DNA of 64,000 nt from Symsagittifera roscoffensis (GCF_963678635.1 NC_087064.1:9957671-10021670); one strand, 5' to 3'; numbered from the stretch's first letter, positions 12,421 through 24,549 are shown. Notes: a model not told the origin generated them from the sequence alone. A program made the numbers and translations.

Positions 12421-13860
12421 TGCCTCAGAAAGAAGACCGAGTTCTTTGAAAGATTGGAACAGAAGCAAGCCAATCAGGCACAAATCAAGGAAGGGTTCTC
12501 AATTCTGGACAAATTTGACAAGTCTGGACATCCAATTCCAGAACATCCTGAGTTACCTGTAGAGAAAGCAGCCGAGATAGAATTTCTATCCAAAAAGGAC
12601 CCGGTGCCCTTGGATCTGTTGCTCCGCTGAAACCTGGTCCAGCAGGAACTCTCTCGCATGAACATAAACAGCCTTTCATTATTGGATACAACGGTGCAGG
12701 TCACACCGCAAGTGATGCGGATGCTGGGTGGATTGTTAGAGAGAGAAGTGACCAGAGATGACCCCGAGTGGGCAACCACTATGGCATCACTGGCAGTCAG
12801 TGAGAAGGTGAATATCATGCCGTCAAGACGACAACACAAAGAAAATGAGAGGGATTGTAGGACAATAGTTCAGCAACTAATTTCCTCAATACCCCAAAGA
12901 AGTTTTAACAAGTACTTCATACAAACGGGAAGAACAGGGGAACGACACACAAAAGAAAACCGTTACCTTTGAAGGAAGGTGAGGAAGCTGATCGAAACCT
13001 GGAGCAAGGAAATTTGTCCGGGGAGACGAACGGTGAGGAGAGAGGGCAAGTTCAGGATGAACACCAGGGACAAGAAAGTTTGTCCGGGGAGTCTGATGTA
13101 GAAGAAAAGGTTCCTGATGAGGAACAGGACCTGCAGGACCTACGGAGGAGGGAACGTGCTCCATCGAAGACTCTTCGACTAATGACAACTCCCAGAACAC
13201 AAGAATCGACACCTACTCAGACAGGAACTCGAGCTCAAGATCGGAACTGTCAGAGCCAGCGATCCACACGCTACTAGTGGAGACCCGAGCAAGGGATCTG
13301 GACAGGGAGGTATATCAAGACCGTGACAGTGATCGCTACCAGATACCAGGTGAAAGAGTCTTTGACAACGCAGCAGATGATTTGGAAACAATAGCGGTAA
13401 CGAAACGTTCGCTAAGATTGTTACCGCAAAAAGAGGTAGTCAGGACTGATCTTCAACCGTTCGAACAAGAAACACAACCGTTGGCGAAGATTTGGTGCGT
13501 TAAGATGGAATAAGACACGCATCAGCCCAATGAGCTGAATAGTCAGATGAGTGTCATGAAAACGTACTTGAAGGCGAGGTACAGACTATCGGAACTACTA
13601 AGAGCGCAGAAAAATGACCGCATGACGAGCAACCTAAAAAGGTGGATCAAAAATGGAGCTCCGGACAAAGATGACGTGGAGGAAAACAGTTACCGCATTC
13701 TGAGACAATACTTTATGCAGAAAGAGGGAAGGTTGTATCTGAACAAGGACGGAATTGTGACTTGTAAGAAAAGAGAAGAAGACAAGGTTCTGTACAAATA
13801 TAATGCGATAGTGTTGCCGCAACTCTATCAGACATAAGTTCTATTCAGGTCACATGATCA
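12421..13860 (+). repeat. Tandem duplication in E1 pol, copy 2
   Basis: Second copy of the linker unit, ending CATGATCAGA and running directly into the integrase zinc-finger region, so this is the copy in the ancestral position upstream of integrase. It also carries the KTYLKARYRLSELLRAQKNDRMTSNL block, which matches E4 Pol residues ~1142-1165. Confidence 0.85.
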
Positions 13861-14400
13861 GATGGGCCATCAGGGAATCAAAAAAGTGTACCAGAGGATC
13901 CTGAAACGCTTTGAGTGGCCTGGAAAGAAAACGTCATGCAAGAAGTGGGTAAAAGCATGTCCGTCATGCCAACAGGTCAAGGATCCAAGGAAGTTGCGAT
14001 TTCCTTTACAATCGATCGAGTCGTCTGAATTCAGCGAGGTGGTGCAGATAGATCACCAAAAGATATGCATGACAGACAATAACTATAATCAGGTGTTGGT
14101 CATGATAGATCATTTTACGAAGTATGCAGAGGCCGTGCCCTGCATAACTGCCTCGGCGGAAGAGACATGCGACCACCTGATCAATACGTGGATAGCGAGA
14201 TATGGTTGTCCGATGACGTTTCAATCAGATAACGGAAAAGCTTTCGTAGGAGAGCTCACGAAAGAGCTTATGAGACGCTCACAGGTTGCTCAAGCTCACT
14301 CCACGACATACCACCCCTAGACGAATGGCTTAGTGAAAAGACAGAATAGGACGTTAGTGTCGATGCTGAGAGTATATTGTTCCAGGTACCCCCACTATAC
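13547..14400 (+). pseudogene. int: E1 integrase pseudogene
   Basis: The zinc-finger part contains HDQMGHQG followed by CPSC (HHCC type). The core has Asp in QIDHQK and Asp in QSDNGKAF. The third catalytic residue, Glu in E4 (GLVERQNRT), is Lys here: GTGAAAAGA at 14333-14341. Stops occur near 13835 and 14318, and the sequence after about 14385 jumps to the post-integrase acidic tail, so the C-terminal integrase part and GPY/F module are deleted. The protein would have inserted element DNA into the genome. Confidence 0.85.
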
Positions 14401-14557
14401 CTTCCACAGGTGATGGGAGCATATAACAGCACGCAACACTCCACACACTTCGCAAGACATCGACATAGTTGACGACCACGGTGATAAATGGATCGAGGAC
14501 AGGTCGAAACCCGAGGTAGAATTCGACGACGAGCAACAGCAATCCTACGAACAAAAC

Positions 14558-15403
14558 TTGACGAATCTGCGTGTCTTGGAATGGCTGAACGAAATGACGT
14601 CGGACCCAAAAGAGACCAGTGTAGCGATTCAAGATGTAGATCGTGAAAGCATGAAATACATAAAAACGGAAAGGGATGATCCTTCCTGGGCTGCTCAGGA
14701 AGGTCAATTACTCATTCCTGCTTCCAACATCGATTTAATATCCGGGGTATGCAATCGACGGGGACGTCCTTGGATATTTTTGTCCGCGGAGTGGGGGTAG
14801 GACTTAACCACGCTGAAAAATTATTGGTAAAATAATTAAGAATAGCAAGAGAGACAGGTGATCTAGAAGTAGAAACAGGCGAGGACCCTAAGAAACCGGA
14901 CATAGGGAGAGTAGTTGAGTCATATTTTAACTTGCCAAATGAATACTCAAGTAGCATAAAATTGACAGATAGCGTTTTCATACTCACAGATAGAACATGT
15001 GCGATAGCGATCACAGCAGACATTAGTTTTAAGACAGCGTTAGCAGTAGGTTTTAAGAGAGAATATAAAAACATAGAAATCCTTTGGAAGCAAAGACCAG
15101 GAATAGGGGGCGTAGAAGCTTGGCCTCCGGCGGCGTCACAGATACCGGGAGAGTATTTATGCTTCTTGGTGAGGAGGGCGACGGAGAAGCGGCACATGGA
15201 CCCGGAAAACCTAGTCTTGTCCTTGACGAGATTGAGAGACTTCCTTGTGGAAAGGGAAGTAGAGGAGCTCTCGCTTCCAGTGTACGATCCGAACAGAGGA
15301 CGACTGCATGCACGGGAGCTGTATGCACTGATACACGTAACCTTCTCTGATACTAGTATACAAGTATACTTACATAAGAAATATTATTTAAGTATAGGCT
15401 GAG
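14558..15403 (+). pseudogene. E1 macro-like domain at the end of pol
   Basis: Collinear with E4 Pol residues ~1738-2007. The frames 14558-14800 and then about 14745-15403 together cover FVRGVGVGL, LPNEYSSSIKLTDS, AIAITADISF, FKREYKNIE, GEYLCFLV and SLPVYDPNRGRLHARELYALIHV. The pattern, with a hydrophobic strand, a ligand loop, FK-basic, YLCFLV, a helix and SLPVYDPNRG, resembles macro domains of the TARG1/OARD1 type. A stop sits near 14835, inside the short linker before the domain; the domain itself is open from 14932 to its natural stop. Its preservation next to a badly decayed RT may simply reflect chance. Confidence 0.6.
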
Positions 15404-15782
15404 TTTAGGTTGCATGCAGGAATGCGTCATACTAAATGTGTGTTGTGTGTGATATGTGTGTTATGTTATGTTATGTTATGTTATGTTTTATGTTATTAAG
15501 ACCCTGGGTAAGAAGGAATTAGTGACCATGAATAACCGATTGACAATCTTAGGAATAGATCCAAAGTTTGGACTGTCCATTCTTAGGTCGAATTCCAAAA
15601 TTTAGCAACGAATTGATTTTAATAATTTTTTGGATCAAAATCATTTATCTGTCTGTTTTAAATGAATTTTAATTAAAAAAATTAGTGTAAAGCTGACAAA
15701 TATGATATTTGTGACCACTTTTGTAGATCTTGATTGATCATTTAATTATTCACTTGATTTCAATTCATCAAAGAGGAATTAG
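15404..15782 (+). other. E1 spacer with (TTATG)n microsatellite
   Basis: Noncoding sequence between pol and the third-ORF remnant. It includes a TTATG-type microsatellite at about 15456-15497 within a TGTGTGT-rich stretch. In E4 the equivalent spacer is 508 bp and is followed by an ORF of nearly 9 kb, most of which is missing here. Confidence 0.6.
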
Positions 15783-16697
15783 AATCGATACTGGAAAAGA
15801 AGTTCATGAGATACGCCAGTGGGAACTTCAGTGACTTCGAAAGACAAAAGCAGAAAGGATCAACAGTCACGGATTACAATACAGTAGATAAGAATGATGA
15901 AGTCCACCGAGGAAGCTTCGGAAAAACGTAACTGGAGGAGCATCATGTCAACACATGATGAGTTCCCCTGCCAGTGTTACCCCGGGCGTAGTAAACTGGT
16001 GTTGATCTGGGACTGTGGAGAGCTGCTCTCCATGGGTTTACCAGATTCATCACAGCCCATAACGATAGTGATAGTAGGAGTTATGATGGCGATACGATGG
16101 CTGGAAGCTCATGTAAAAGAGAACAATAGACAGGAGGCGCCGACGAAAGAACAGTTACAGGAATTGGATTGTCTAAAAAATTTAGATCTTTTTGAGACAA
16201 TGTGCAAGATCTTGAACATTCCGATGGAATTGAAAAAGATATGGGCCAGAAGACGACTGATGCTATGGTTCAGAGCCAACATGACTGCATGGTCATACGA
16301 ACATGCCAAGAAGCATATGTCGAAGCACAGCAGAGTGTACAGTGCGTATCAGCTGGACTTTGGAGCAGGAGCTTTTAAGCGAGCTTTGTAACTCATCGGA
16401 ATACAGTAACCACCGCAGTGAAGAGAACTTCTAGGACAAGTGAATGTGACGGAAGGGAGAAAGAAGAGATGTTGAAGGAAGACTTGGAGAGAAACGTGAC
16501 GTTGTGCCTCCACAACAGCTTCTGCTGAAACAGAGAATATTACGTTGATCCTCTACCTTGTTGTAAACAAAGAGTAGAAGAGCAGAAGTGTTGGATGGTT
16601 GCTTTCAACAGCGTCAGAATAGCTACCGACGTGTTGCAAGACACAGAGACTGAAAGTGCGGAGTCAATGTCGCAGGAGGAGGAAATGGAACATTGAC
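15783..16697 (+). pseudogene. E1 third-ORF remnant (C-terminal module only)
   Basis: Matches roughly the last 280 residues of the 2,959-residue E4 ORF3. The best-kept part, 15894-16391, carries a FPCQC / LVLIWDCGELLSMGLPD block, a hydrophobic MMAIRWLE helix, LFETMCKILNIPMELKKIW and FRANMTAWSYEH, all collinear with E4. A stop follows at 16389, then the LERNVTLCLHNSFC block with a stop inside. About 8 kb of ORF3, including the SGNH domains, is absent. I infer deletion, although a shorter ancestral ORF3 is possible. Confidence 0.75.
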
Positions 16698-17526
16698 AAA
16701 TGGCCGAAAAATAAGATGCAAAAAGAAAAAAAAATTAGAATAATTTAGAAGTTTTAGAACTTCTAAACGACAGACAAAGAAGAGAGCCAAGAAGCAACGA
16801 AAGAGGAGACGTTAAAACTTAGAATTGTTATGTATGTGACAAAAAACTCAAATGAGAAACAAAGCAACTAAGTTTGCAATTGAAACTGAAAAGAAAACAT
16901 TTAGTTGAGTTTTGAAGATTAAAAATTTGTTGCATTTATAAATTTGTGTTTTGATTTCAATTAGCGGCTTAAGAGACACCTACTTTTTATTTAGAAAGGC
17001 TTGAGTGAAGAGTATTTTAAATTATTTCAGCCTGCATGATTGTTTTTAATCAACTAAGACGACTGATCACTTTGTGGTGACATACATGAAAGGCTTGGGT
17101 AATCTCTTGAAGAGGGAGGTTATTTCATTGTTCCTTCTAACCAGAGAGTTCCTTAAATGTAATATTTAGGACCAATAACAACTAAATTTCCGAAGGGAAG
17201 AAGCATAGTAGGATAATTTTAGCTTATTGGTCGGCAGGACTGTCCTGCAAACTAACATCTTTTAAAACCTAAGAGAAAAAGTTTTAAATCAGGGCATTGA
17301 CATTGGAAGCCAGAAAAAATGTTTTATGTTAAGTCATATCCTCAAAAGTGCAGATTAGTGAAAGAATTTGGAAGGCTAAAATAGTGTGGTATGATGCCAT
17401 TTATATTCTGCAGTGAGTTAATATGAGTTGGATAAAAGTGATTTCGTGCATTTTGTAAATTCGGTTCGACGGCACTGTACCATTTTGATGAAGACTACGA
17501 GACTCAACGAGGACATTGACCGGGCT
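16698..17526 (+). other. E1 3' untranslated region
   Basis: AT-rich noncoding stretch between the ORF3 remnant and the polypurine tract. No repeat or ORF of note. Confidence 0.5.
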
Positions 17527-17538
17527 GTCCGGGGAGTA
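17527..17538 (+). promoter_or_regulatory. E1 polypurine tract
   Basis: GTCCGGGGAGTA lies immediately before the 3' LTR start TGTGACA. E4 has the same GTCCGGGGAGTA directly before its 3' LTR start TGTGCCA (minus strand, 38738-38749). This shared junction fixes the LTR start in both elements. It would prime plus-strand DNA synthesis. Confidence 0.8.
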
Positions 17539-18492
17539 TGTGACATTCGACCAGAATTTATAAAAAAGCAATTCGCAATCGAATTTTTATCGACCAGAAA
17601 AAGAACAGCTAACCTGGAAGATTGATGGTTTTAACAGATTAGCGACGTTATTTGAACGATTAGACAAAACGGGAAGGGTTGGTTTTAACTGACATGCTAA
17701 TTTTTAAAATTTCGATTTGGACGTGAACGACACGTAACCTTTTTTTTATTTTGAAACAATAAAACGGCGAAAGAGAACAACAACCACGACAAAAATAACA
17801 CAGATAGAAGTTATAACTAGAAATTGTCAGAAAACGCTCCTAGTTGTAACGATTGTGCCGCTACAATCGTTACTGAGCAATTCACACGAACGAGGAAGGG
17901 TGTTGGGACGACGTGTCCAGCCTTACGGAAAGAAATAGGAGTGCTATTTCCCCGGATTCCAGAATCCGGAGCGGTCTCGGGCCCAAGACTCAAACTGTTA
18001 TATATTAACTTTTGGCTTCCTGGTCATGCTCTGAATTGAATTTAATTAACATCCCGATTCATTTTCAGATAAAGAGAAGGAATTATTTCCTGAGTTCAAA
18101 CTTATTCATTTTAAGCTTCTTGAGTTAGACTTGATTACACTCAATCAGTTCTAGAGTTGCTTTACATTTTAGTTATTCAATTCTAGAGGTCGTGTCGGTA
18201 TGTGAGTACCCAATTTAAAATTCTTCTATATGCCTAAGCTTCCGACCCTGTTTTTAACGGCGTTCGCGTGTTTTAGGTATTTCGAGACCTGAGCATGGGG
18301 GCGTTCTTATTTCTACAGTGAAGGGCTATTTTGTTAGTAGCCTTTAAGCTGTAACACGGTTTCTAGTCTCATGTCGCAAGTGAACTGAATTGCCTCCGAC
18401 CGCATGAGGTAGAAAAACACAAGAGATAGTGTCCCTGATTCTTGAGCCAATAGTTATAGGGCCTAGTTTTCTTAGCCTCATTGGTGACCTAA
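17539..18492 (+). repeat. Chimeric LTR: E1 3' LTR fused to an E2 (E4-type) LTR
   Basis: Bases 17539-18073 match the E1 5' LTR up to CATTTTCAGATA. After that the sequence stops resembling E1. From about 18165 to 18492 it resembles the 3' half of the E4 LTR: blocks such as TTTTTAACGGCGTTC, TAGCCTTTAAGCTGTAAC and ACACAAGAGATAGTGTCCCTG are shared. The final ~20 bases of an LTR (ending TGTTACA) are missing. The simplest reading is recombination between LTRs of two subfamilies, or insertion of E2 into the E1 LTR followed by deletion. Confidence 0.7.
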
Positions 18493-20112
18493 GTATCGTT
18501 AAAATCCACTTTGTACTTTAGGAGATAAGTGTAAATGTGAATAAGCGAGTCTCAACAGTTTTGAGGAAACGTTTTTAATTGAGCAGAGCTTGGAAACAGG
18601 TTCTAAGGACTTTCTCTCGAGAGGTTTAGCACCCATCGCGCTTGAGGTATCTTTCGGTTTAGGTGGTTGGGCTAGATAGTGTGAAGGTTAGAAGGGGGCT
18701 AGTTGAGATAGAGGTTGGTGGTTGAAAAATGTAAAAAGGGGGCTTTCTTACAGTAACTAAACAGTCGATATAGTCGATTTAGTTTCATTAGATTGACTAG
18801 AGTCTTGAACAACCTAGTTACAGACTCAGAGCAACAGTTGCAACGAGAAGGTACTCGATAGTTAACTCGAATTAAGGTAGGTAAACTGGCCAGATCGGAT
18901 GGGGGGATCGGAATGAGACAGTGTTTGGAAACCAACAGATGAGCACCCCATAAGACCGCTAGTAGAGGGGAGGAAAAACGCGTAACAGTCTGGTACCAAA
19001 AAGACGTCCATTGTCGCCCCTGTATTTTAGGTATATTCATTTTTCTTGTTTTTATTACTTTTCTCATTTGACTTTTACCGTTTTTGCGTTTTAAAAACTG
19101 GGATAGTGGACAAAGTGTCCAAACACTTGAGCTACGGCAGTGGAGGAAGTACAAGAGTCTTTGTGGCAGTCCTGGGATAGTGATCTAAGGGTCCCAATAC
19201 TAGTCCTGGGATAGTGATCTAAGGGTCACAACACTTAATTCCTGGGATAGTGAGCTAAGGGTCCCAACACTTTGGCGAAGGGTCCCAACACTTTATCGAA
19301 GGGTCCCAACACTTGAGCGAAGGGTCTCAACACTTGAACAAAGGGTCCCAAGACTTAATCGAAAGGTCCCAAAACTTTACCGAAGGTACCAACACTGGAG
19401 CGAAGGGTCCCATTACTTGAACGAAGGGTCTCAAGACTTTACCGAAGGGTCTCAACACTTCAGTGAAGGGTCCCAAAATTTGAGCGAAGAGTCGCAACAC
19501 TTGAGCGAAGGGTCCCAAAACTTTACCGAAGGGTGCGAACACTTTATCCAAGTGTCCCTACACTTGAGCGAAGGATCCCAACACTAGAACGAAATGTCCC
19601 AAGACTTTACCGGAGGGTCCCAACACTTTATCGAAGGGTCCCAGCACTTGAGCGAAGGGTCCCAACACTTGAACGAAGGGTGCCAAGACTTAACCGAAGG
19701 GTCACAAGACTTAACCGAAGGGTCCCAACACTTTATCGAAGGGTCCCAACACTAGCGCGAAGGGTCCCAACACTTGAAGGAAGGGTCCCAAGAACTTTAC
19801 CGAAGGGTCCCAATACTTTAATGAAGGATCCCAACACTTCAACGTAGGGTCCCAACACTTGAGCGAAGGGTCCCAACACTTGAGCGAAGGGTCCCAACAC
19901 TTGAGCGAAAGGTCCCAACACTTGAACAAAGGGGTCCCAAGACTTAATCGAAGGGTCCCAACACTTTACCGAAGGTACCAACACTGGAGCGAAGGGTCCC
20001 ATTACTTGAACGAATGGTCCCAATACTTTAGCGAAGGGTCCCAACACTGCTTTGTCCAGTTTTGTAGAACAATTTAGGGATTTTTTTCTTATATTTTGAC
20101 TAGATTTTACAG
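18493..20112 (+). other. E2 leader
   Basis: From about 18515 this matches the E4 leader (minus strand from ~56825 downward): AGGAGATAAGTGTAAA, AGTTTTGAGGAACG, GAGAGGTTTAGCACCC. The minisatellite at 19163-20045 occupies the position of the E4 minisatellite. No credible ORF: those over the minisatellite encode repetitive RVPTL or DPSLKCW units and are artefacts. Confidence 0.75.
19163..20045 (+). repeat. E2 leader minisatellite (~21-22-bp unit)
   Basis: About 38-40 units of the type GGGTCCCAACACTTGAGCGA. The first three units have the form AGTCCTGGGATAGTGATCT followed by AAGGGTCCCAA, which resembles the E4 unit (AGTCTTGGGACACTAGT on its sense strand). Higher-order blocks are repeated too: the stretch around 19320-19430 recurs near 19905-20015. 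Confidence 0.9.
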
Positions 20113-20166
20113 TTGGAGCTAGTTAATATTTATATTGTAGATAAAAGAAAGCTGTATCTAGAAACC

Positions 20167-22542
20167 ATGAAGAAAACGAAAGTGTCGCTAATGGAAAAGA
20201 AAAGAATAGGACTTCAGCAAAACCAATCCTCAACGCAGCGGAAGCTAACATCAACAAACCCGAGAGTAACGAGGAAAAATATTTCAATGAATATGGTCAA
20301 CACAAGAAGCAACAATGAACCGAAAACCAAAAAGAAACTGGAGGAAGAACCGAATGTACTGGTCAAAGAAATTGGTCTCGAGACGCCAGATCAAAGCATA
20401 GATAAAGCAGGGCAAAAAAAGCCGGAATCAACACCTATGCAGAATGTAGAAGAACAAGGAACGAAAACAATCGAGTTCTCACCAATAGGTAATGTAGACG
20501 AGATCACTAACAACACGACAGAAACGATGAAGGGCAATTCACAAACTAAGAGAAAATCGTTCACAGAGAGGTTTTTGGCGATAGTCGGAATGAAACCGAA
20601 GAAAAAGAGGAAGTGATAGCAAGGACCAAAAAAAGCAAAATTTTTGGTACGGGCTCCGCGATAACAACGGAAACTAACCAGGATAAGGAGCAAGTCACAA
20701 GGAAACAGCGGGTAACCAAGATAAGCGAGCGACCTTCAAGAGTCAAGAGCTTCTTCGGTTGAGCTGCAACACTTGTTGACAAAGTTGGAACAGATAGAAA
20801 AAAAAGCTAAAGTGCAGCGATGAGGAATACCAGGAATTGACAAACGAACTTCGACACAATAAAAAAGAGAACCTAGATAACTACTTTCTCCTGGCGAGGG
20901 TCACTGAAGAAACGCTACAACACATGGCGAACAAAGTCCAGACGATCGACAAGGAACGAGAAAAACATATCAAAAAAGACATGGAAGAAATGAAAAAAAA
21001 CGGGATGATACAGTGAATAAAAATTGAGGAATCCAGAGACCAGAATAGACACAATGAGCAAGGACCAAGCAGTCAGTTCTTGTGCCATACAATCCAAATT
21101 GAGAACACTCTTGAGAAACTCTATAGCTCAAGATAAATCGGTGGCAGACAAGCAACCCGGAACAAGAGTAGAACTGCAACGCAAGAAACGGGAGTCTATA
21201 ACATTACCACGGATTGAAAACAGCATAGGGCCAGGGATAACCAAGACTGCTATGAAAGGGGGAGCCTCGAACTCTACACTGATACAAGAGGATTCAAATA
21301 CACACACGAGTATAACACATGATGCCATAACATGGACGAGTACCTGGGAAATGATGAAAAGGACACTTGAAGCAATCGTCACAAAAAACACAGACTTGAG
21401 TGATAGAGGAGGTGGTAAATCCAGAAAGAGACCTTCAAAAAACCGAAGGAATTCAAAGACGATTCAGATGGTTGCAATAATACCTGGGTTGAGGTAATGA
21501 GACTACATCTAGAGCAAGACAACCTGAATGATGAGAGAGGGGCCTGCACCGCAATATTGAGCAATCTAGAAGGCACAGCACTAAAGTGCGTGGTAAATAA
21601 GACGGAGGAGGAGCGTCATACCGCAGATAAACTCGTTGAAATACTGTTGAATTGATTTGGATCAGGTATGAAGGGGCATCAGGCGATGATGAGATTTGAG
21701 AAAAGAAGACAAAGAGTTGACAAATCGAGTGGCCGATTTCTGGATAATCTTGAGAACTTGAGAATAAGAAGCGATCCAGAGGAATCGACTAACAGAAAAA
21801 ATTTTAGCATCGCTTCATAGTTTAATGACGGGGTGAAACGTGACGACTTGAGAACGATGTTGGCAACGTGTTATACGCTATCGAAGGATGATGCACCAAC
21901 CCCGCAGGAGATGAGACAGAAGTCCAGAGAGTACATATTAACGAAACCGAAGAAGTACTCATCTTCGGAAAAAAAAACCTGCAAGGGGGAAGCAAACAAC
22001 AAAGGTCAACATGGTACAAGCCAAGAGATATCATGGACAAACGAAGGTTGTGTGCAAATTCTGGCTCGGCGGATCACCATGTAGCGGGTTGCACAACATA
22101 CAAATAGGGCATGAAAAGCTTGAGATATGTGCCTAATGAAGAAGACATGAGTTAAATGATAAGTTAATTGGAAGAACACGAGTTTTACAGTGGCTTAATC
22201 ATCAAAACAGTTGCGAGGTGCTTTTTCTGCAATCAAGAGGGTCACTTCAGGATGGACTGTTCCCTGTTTTGGGAAGCAATGAAGAATCAGAGTCATCCAA
22301 AACACATATTGGCACTTGCTGCAGTTCAAAACACCAGGAATAGACAAGCTGAGAATGACTTGCAGAACAAAGAGGCGACGAGTGGTGAATTATCAACAAA
22401 GACTGTAAAACAAGTCAGAGATGCTGGGGGAGCCGAGACAAGGAGTTCACCAGAGATGAGTTCTGAGAAAGCAGCTGCAGAGGCTATCAACAAAGTGAAG
22501 CAAGTTTTGGCGACCAGAGAAATTGAGCAACGGCTAAAATAG
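20167..22542 (+). pseudogene. gag: E2 gag pseudogene
   Basis: The first part, 20167-20616, is open for 150 residues and aligns with the E4 Gag N-terminus over LETPDQS, ESTPM, IEFSPI and KSFTERF. It ends in a basic KPKKKRK-like stretch, followed at once by a stop. Fragments in changing frames then cover a coiled coil (about 20765-21000), a capsid-like region (about 21440-22090, with EGTALKCV and MRFEKRRQR blocks as in E1) and a zinc knuckle CFFCNQEGHFRMDC at about 22218-22259. The first of the two E1 knuckles is damaged here (CANSGSADHH instead of CANCSSTDHH). The gag-like sequence ends near 22600. Confidence 0.75.
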
Positions 22543-22613
22543 GGAAAAGAAAGACAGAAGTTCAATGAGACACTCTCGATGACGAGACCAGAACCAGAGA
22601 CCGTTGACAATAA

Positions 22614-24549
22614 ATAAGTATGTATAGAACCGAATCCGAATAATCAAAGTGCTGCTGTTTTAGGAAGATCCATTTCGATAACCAAGAGTAGCCTCTGCGT
22701 CAGTGTCTTGTTGAATACTCTTGATATACCAATCACAATCCAGGGGGAGGCAACTGGGTTACGCACTGCCCGTGAAAATTAGATATGAAATGACTGAAAA
22801 TGTGAAAGAAAACGAAGTTCTCAGTTGCCCGAATCGTAGGTACATGAATTGTATCTTAAGCAGAATGAAGAAAATAAAATGTTCATCAAGTCTTGTGAAG
22901 TCGCATAAGTCAGAGACAAACGATGGACTTTCGAGCTGTTCAAATTTTCCAGAAAGAAACCCCCCCCCAGAGAAGTTGAAAATGGATAAACCGGTTATAC
23001 CAGAAAAGGAACACTTAAGGGAAGGTAACATACAAACAGCTCGAAGCAATCAAGGACGTGCTAGATAGGAATCAGGATGTTTTTTCGAGACATAAAGCAG
23101 ACATCGGGTGCTGTAATATCGTTGAACATCAAATAGAGCTAGAGAAATCAGCGGTACCACACAGGTAGGGGGCGAGGCGTATGACCCCAAACAAGTCGAA
23201 TGCACGTAGAAAAGAAACAGAGACCTTATTAGAGTATGACATGATAGAACCGTCCCAATCACCGTGGACGTGTGGAGAAGTGATGGCCAAACAGAAAGGA
23301 GACCAGCATAGAGTTTGTTGTGACTTTCGATCTCTGAACTCCGTCACGGTGAAGGATGCCTATCCTATACCTAGAAAAGATGAGAGTCCTTCGAAATTAG
23401 GAGATGCGAAATTTTGTACAGCTCCTGATCTAGGGTGGGATCTTTGGCAGGTGCCGCTATGGAAACAAGACAGGGACAAAACGGGATTTGCTTGCGAACT
23501 GGGTTTGTTCCAATGGAAAAGGATGCCCATGGGCCTTTGCAATGCAACAGCCACGCTCCAACGACTAATGGCACAAGCACTGATAAACGTGAAAAAGAAA
23601 TATGGCAATTTGGTAGTGTGTTATGTAGAGGACGTGGTGGTTGCAAAACCTACCCTGGAGGACCACTGGACCACAACAAACGACTGGATGACGTATTCGC
23701 ATGCATGAAGAGGGCAGGGTTGAAATGCAAGCCATCTTAGTGTGAGATTCTGAAGGACTCGATAAAATACCTGGGGAGGATGGCAGATAGAAATGGCATC
23801 CCATCAGACCCAGAAGCAGTAGAGGCAGTACTGACTTGGAAATTGCCAAAAACTGAACACCATTTGACGAGATTTTTGGAATTTGCCAATTACTACAGTA
23901 AGTTCATCAAGGGCTATGCGGACAAAGTAAATCCAATGCTGCAACTCATGAGGCACAAAAAAGGCTAGAAGTTAACGTGGAGTAATGCGGCGGAGGAGTC
24001 ATTTCAAAGAAAAAAAAAGGAACCGTGTGAATAACCTGTGCTAGGCATGCCAACAGAGAAACGAAAGTACGTACTGGACACGGACGCATCTGTGGTTGCG
24101 ATCTCCGGCATACTCTATCAGGAACAAGAGTGGAACGGGACGACAGTCTCGAGACCAATAGCCTACGAGAGTAAAGTCTTGAGTGATACGGAAGTGAAGT
24201 ACGGGGCACCCATAGCGGAGATATTCGCGGTTGTCACCTTTGTGGAAAAAACAGGACTCATCTGGGTAGCGAACCATTCAAGCTACGAGTAGACAGCAGG
24301 GCACTCATCTGGTTGAAGACGTACTCAATGGATCAGACCTACATCGGGAAATTGATAGTGCGGTTGGATGGTTACAACATGATCATTGAACATAGAACAA
24401 GGGACAAGCATCAGAATGCCGACAGCTTGAGCAAGAAGACGGAATTTTATGAAAGACAGGAGCAGAGGGAGGCTGATAGACTAGAGATCAGAGATGGTTT
24501 TTTGTTCATGGGCAAGGAAACGTATGATAGCCTACCGCTCACAAAATGA
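22614..24549 (+). pseudogene. pol: E2 RT and RNase H pseudogene, protease missing
   Basis: Starts at a VCIEPNPNNQSAAVLGRS block equal to E4 Pol residues ~213-230, so the first ~210 Pol residues, including the protease, are deleted. RT is readable at 23181-23708, with AYPIPRKDES, PDLGWDLWQVP and, in place of YVDD, YVED at 23622-23633, which removes one metal-binding aspartate. RNase H follows with VLDTDASVV near 24072, then SMDQTYIGKLIVRLDGYN and HQNADSLSKK up to 24549. Stops near 23165, 23737, 23965, 24030 and 24290 break it. Confidence 0.8.

Larger units (their letters stand above)
385..18073 (+). mobile_element. Element E1: decayed Ty3/Gypsy-like LTR retrotransposon
   Basis: The element is bounded by a 5' LTR at 385-1288 and the first part of a matching 3' LTR from 17539. 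Between them, in order, are a leader, gag with two CCHC zinc knuckles, protease, RT, RNase H, a linker, integrase, a macro-like domain and a third-ORF remnant. The order PR-RT-RH-IN is that of Ty3/Gypsy (Metaviridae) elements. Many in-frame stops and frameshifts, an 855-bp insertion and a 1.5-kb tandem duplication show it cannot be active. It belongs to the same family as E2 and E4: protein alignment by eye is collinear along pol, and the polypurine tract is identical. Its right boundary is uncertain because the 3' LTR changes into an E4-like LTR near 18074. Confidence 0.9.

Noticed and set aside
19533..20077. Open frames with RVPTLYRR or WDPSLKCW repeats over the E2 minisatellite, and SWDSGLGT repeats at 55767-56128
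   Set aside because: Products of tandem repeats whose unit lengths avoid stops; every frame gives an equally monotonous protein.
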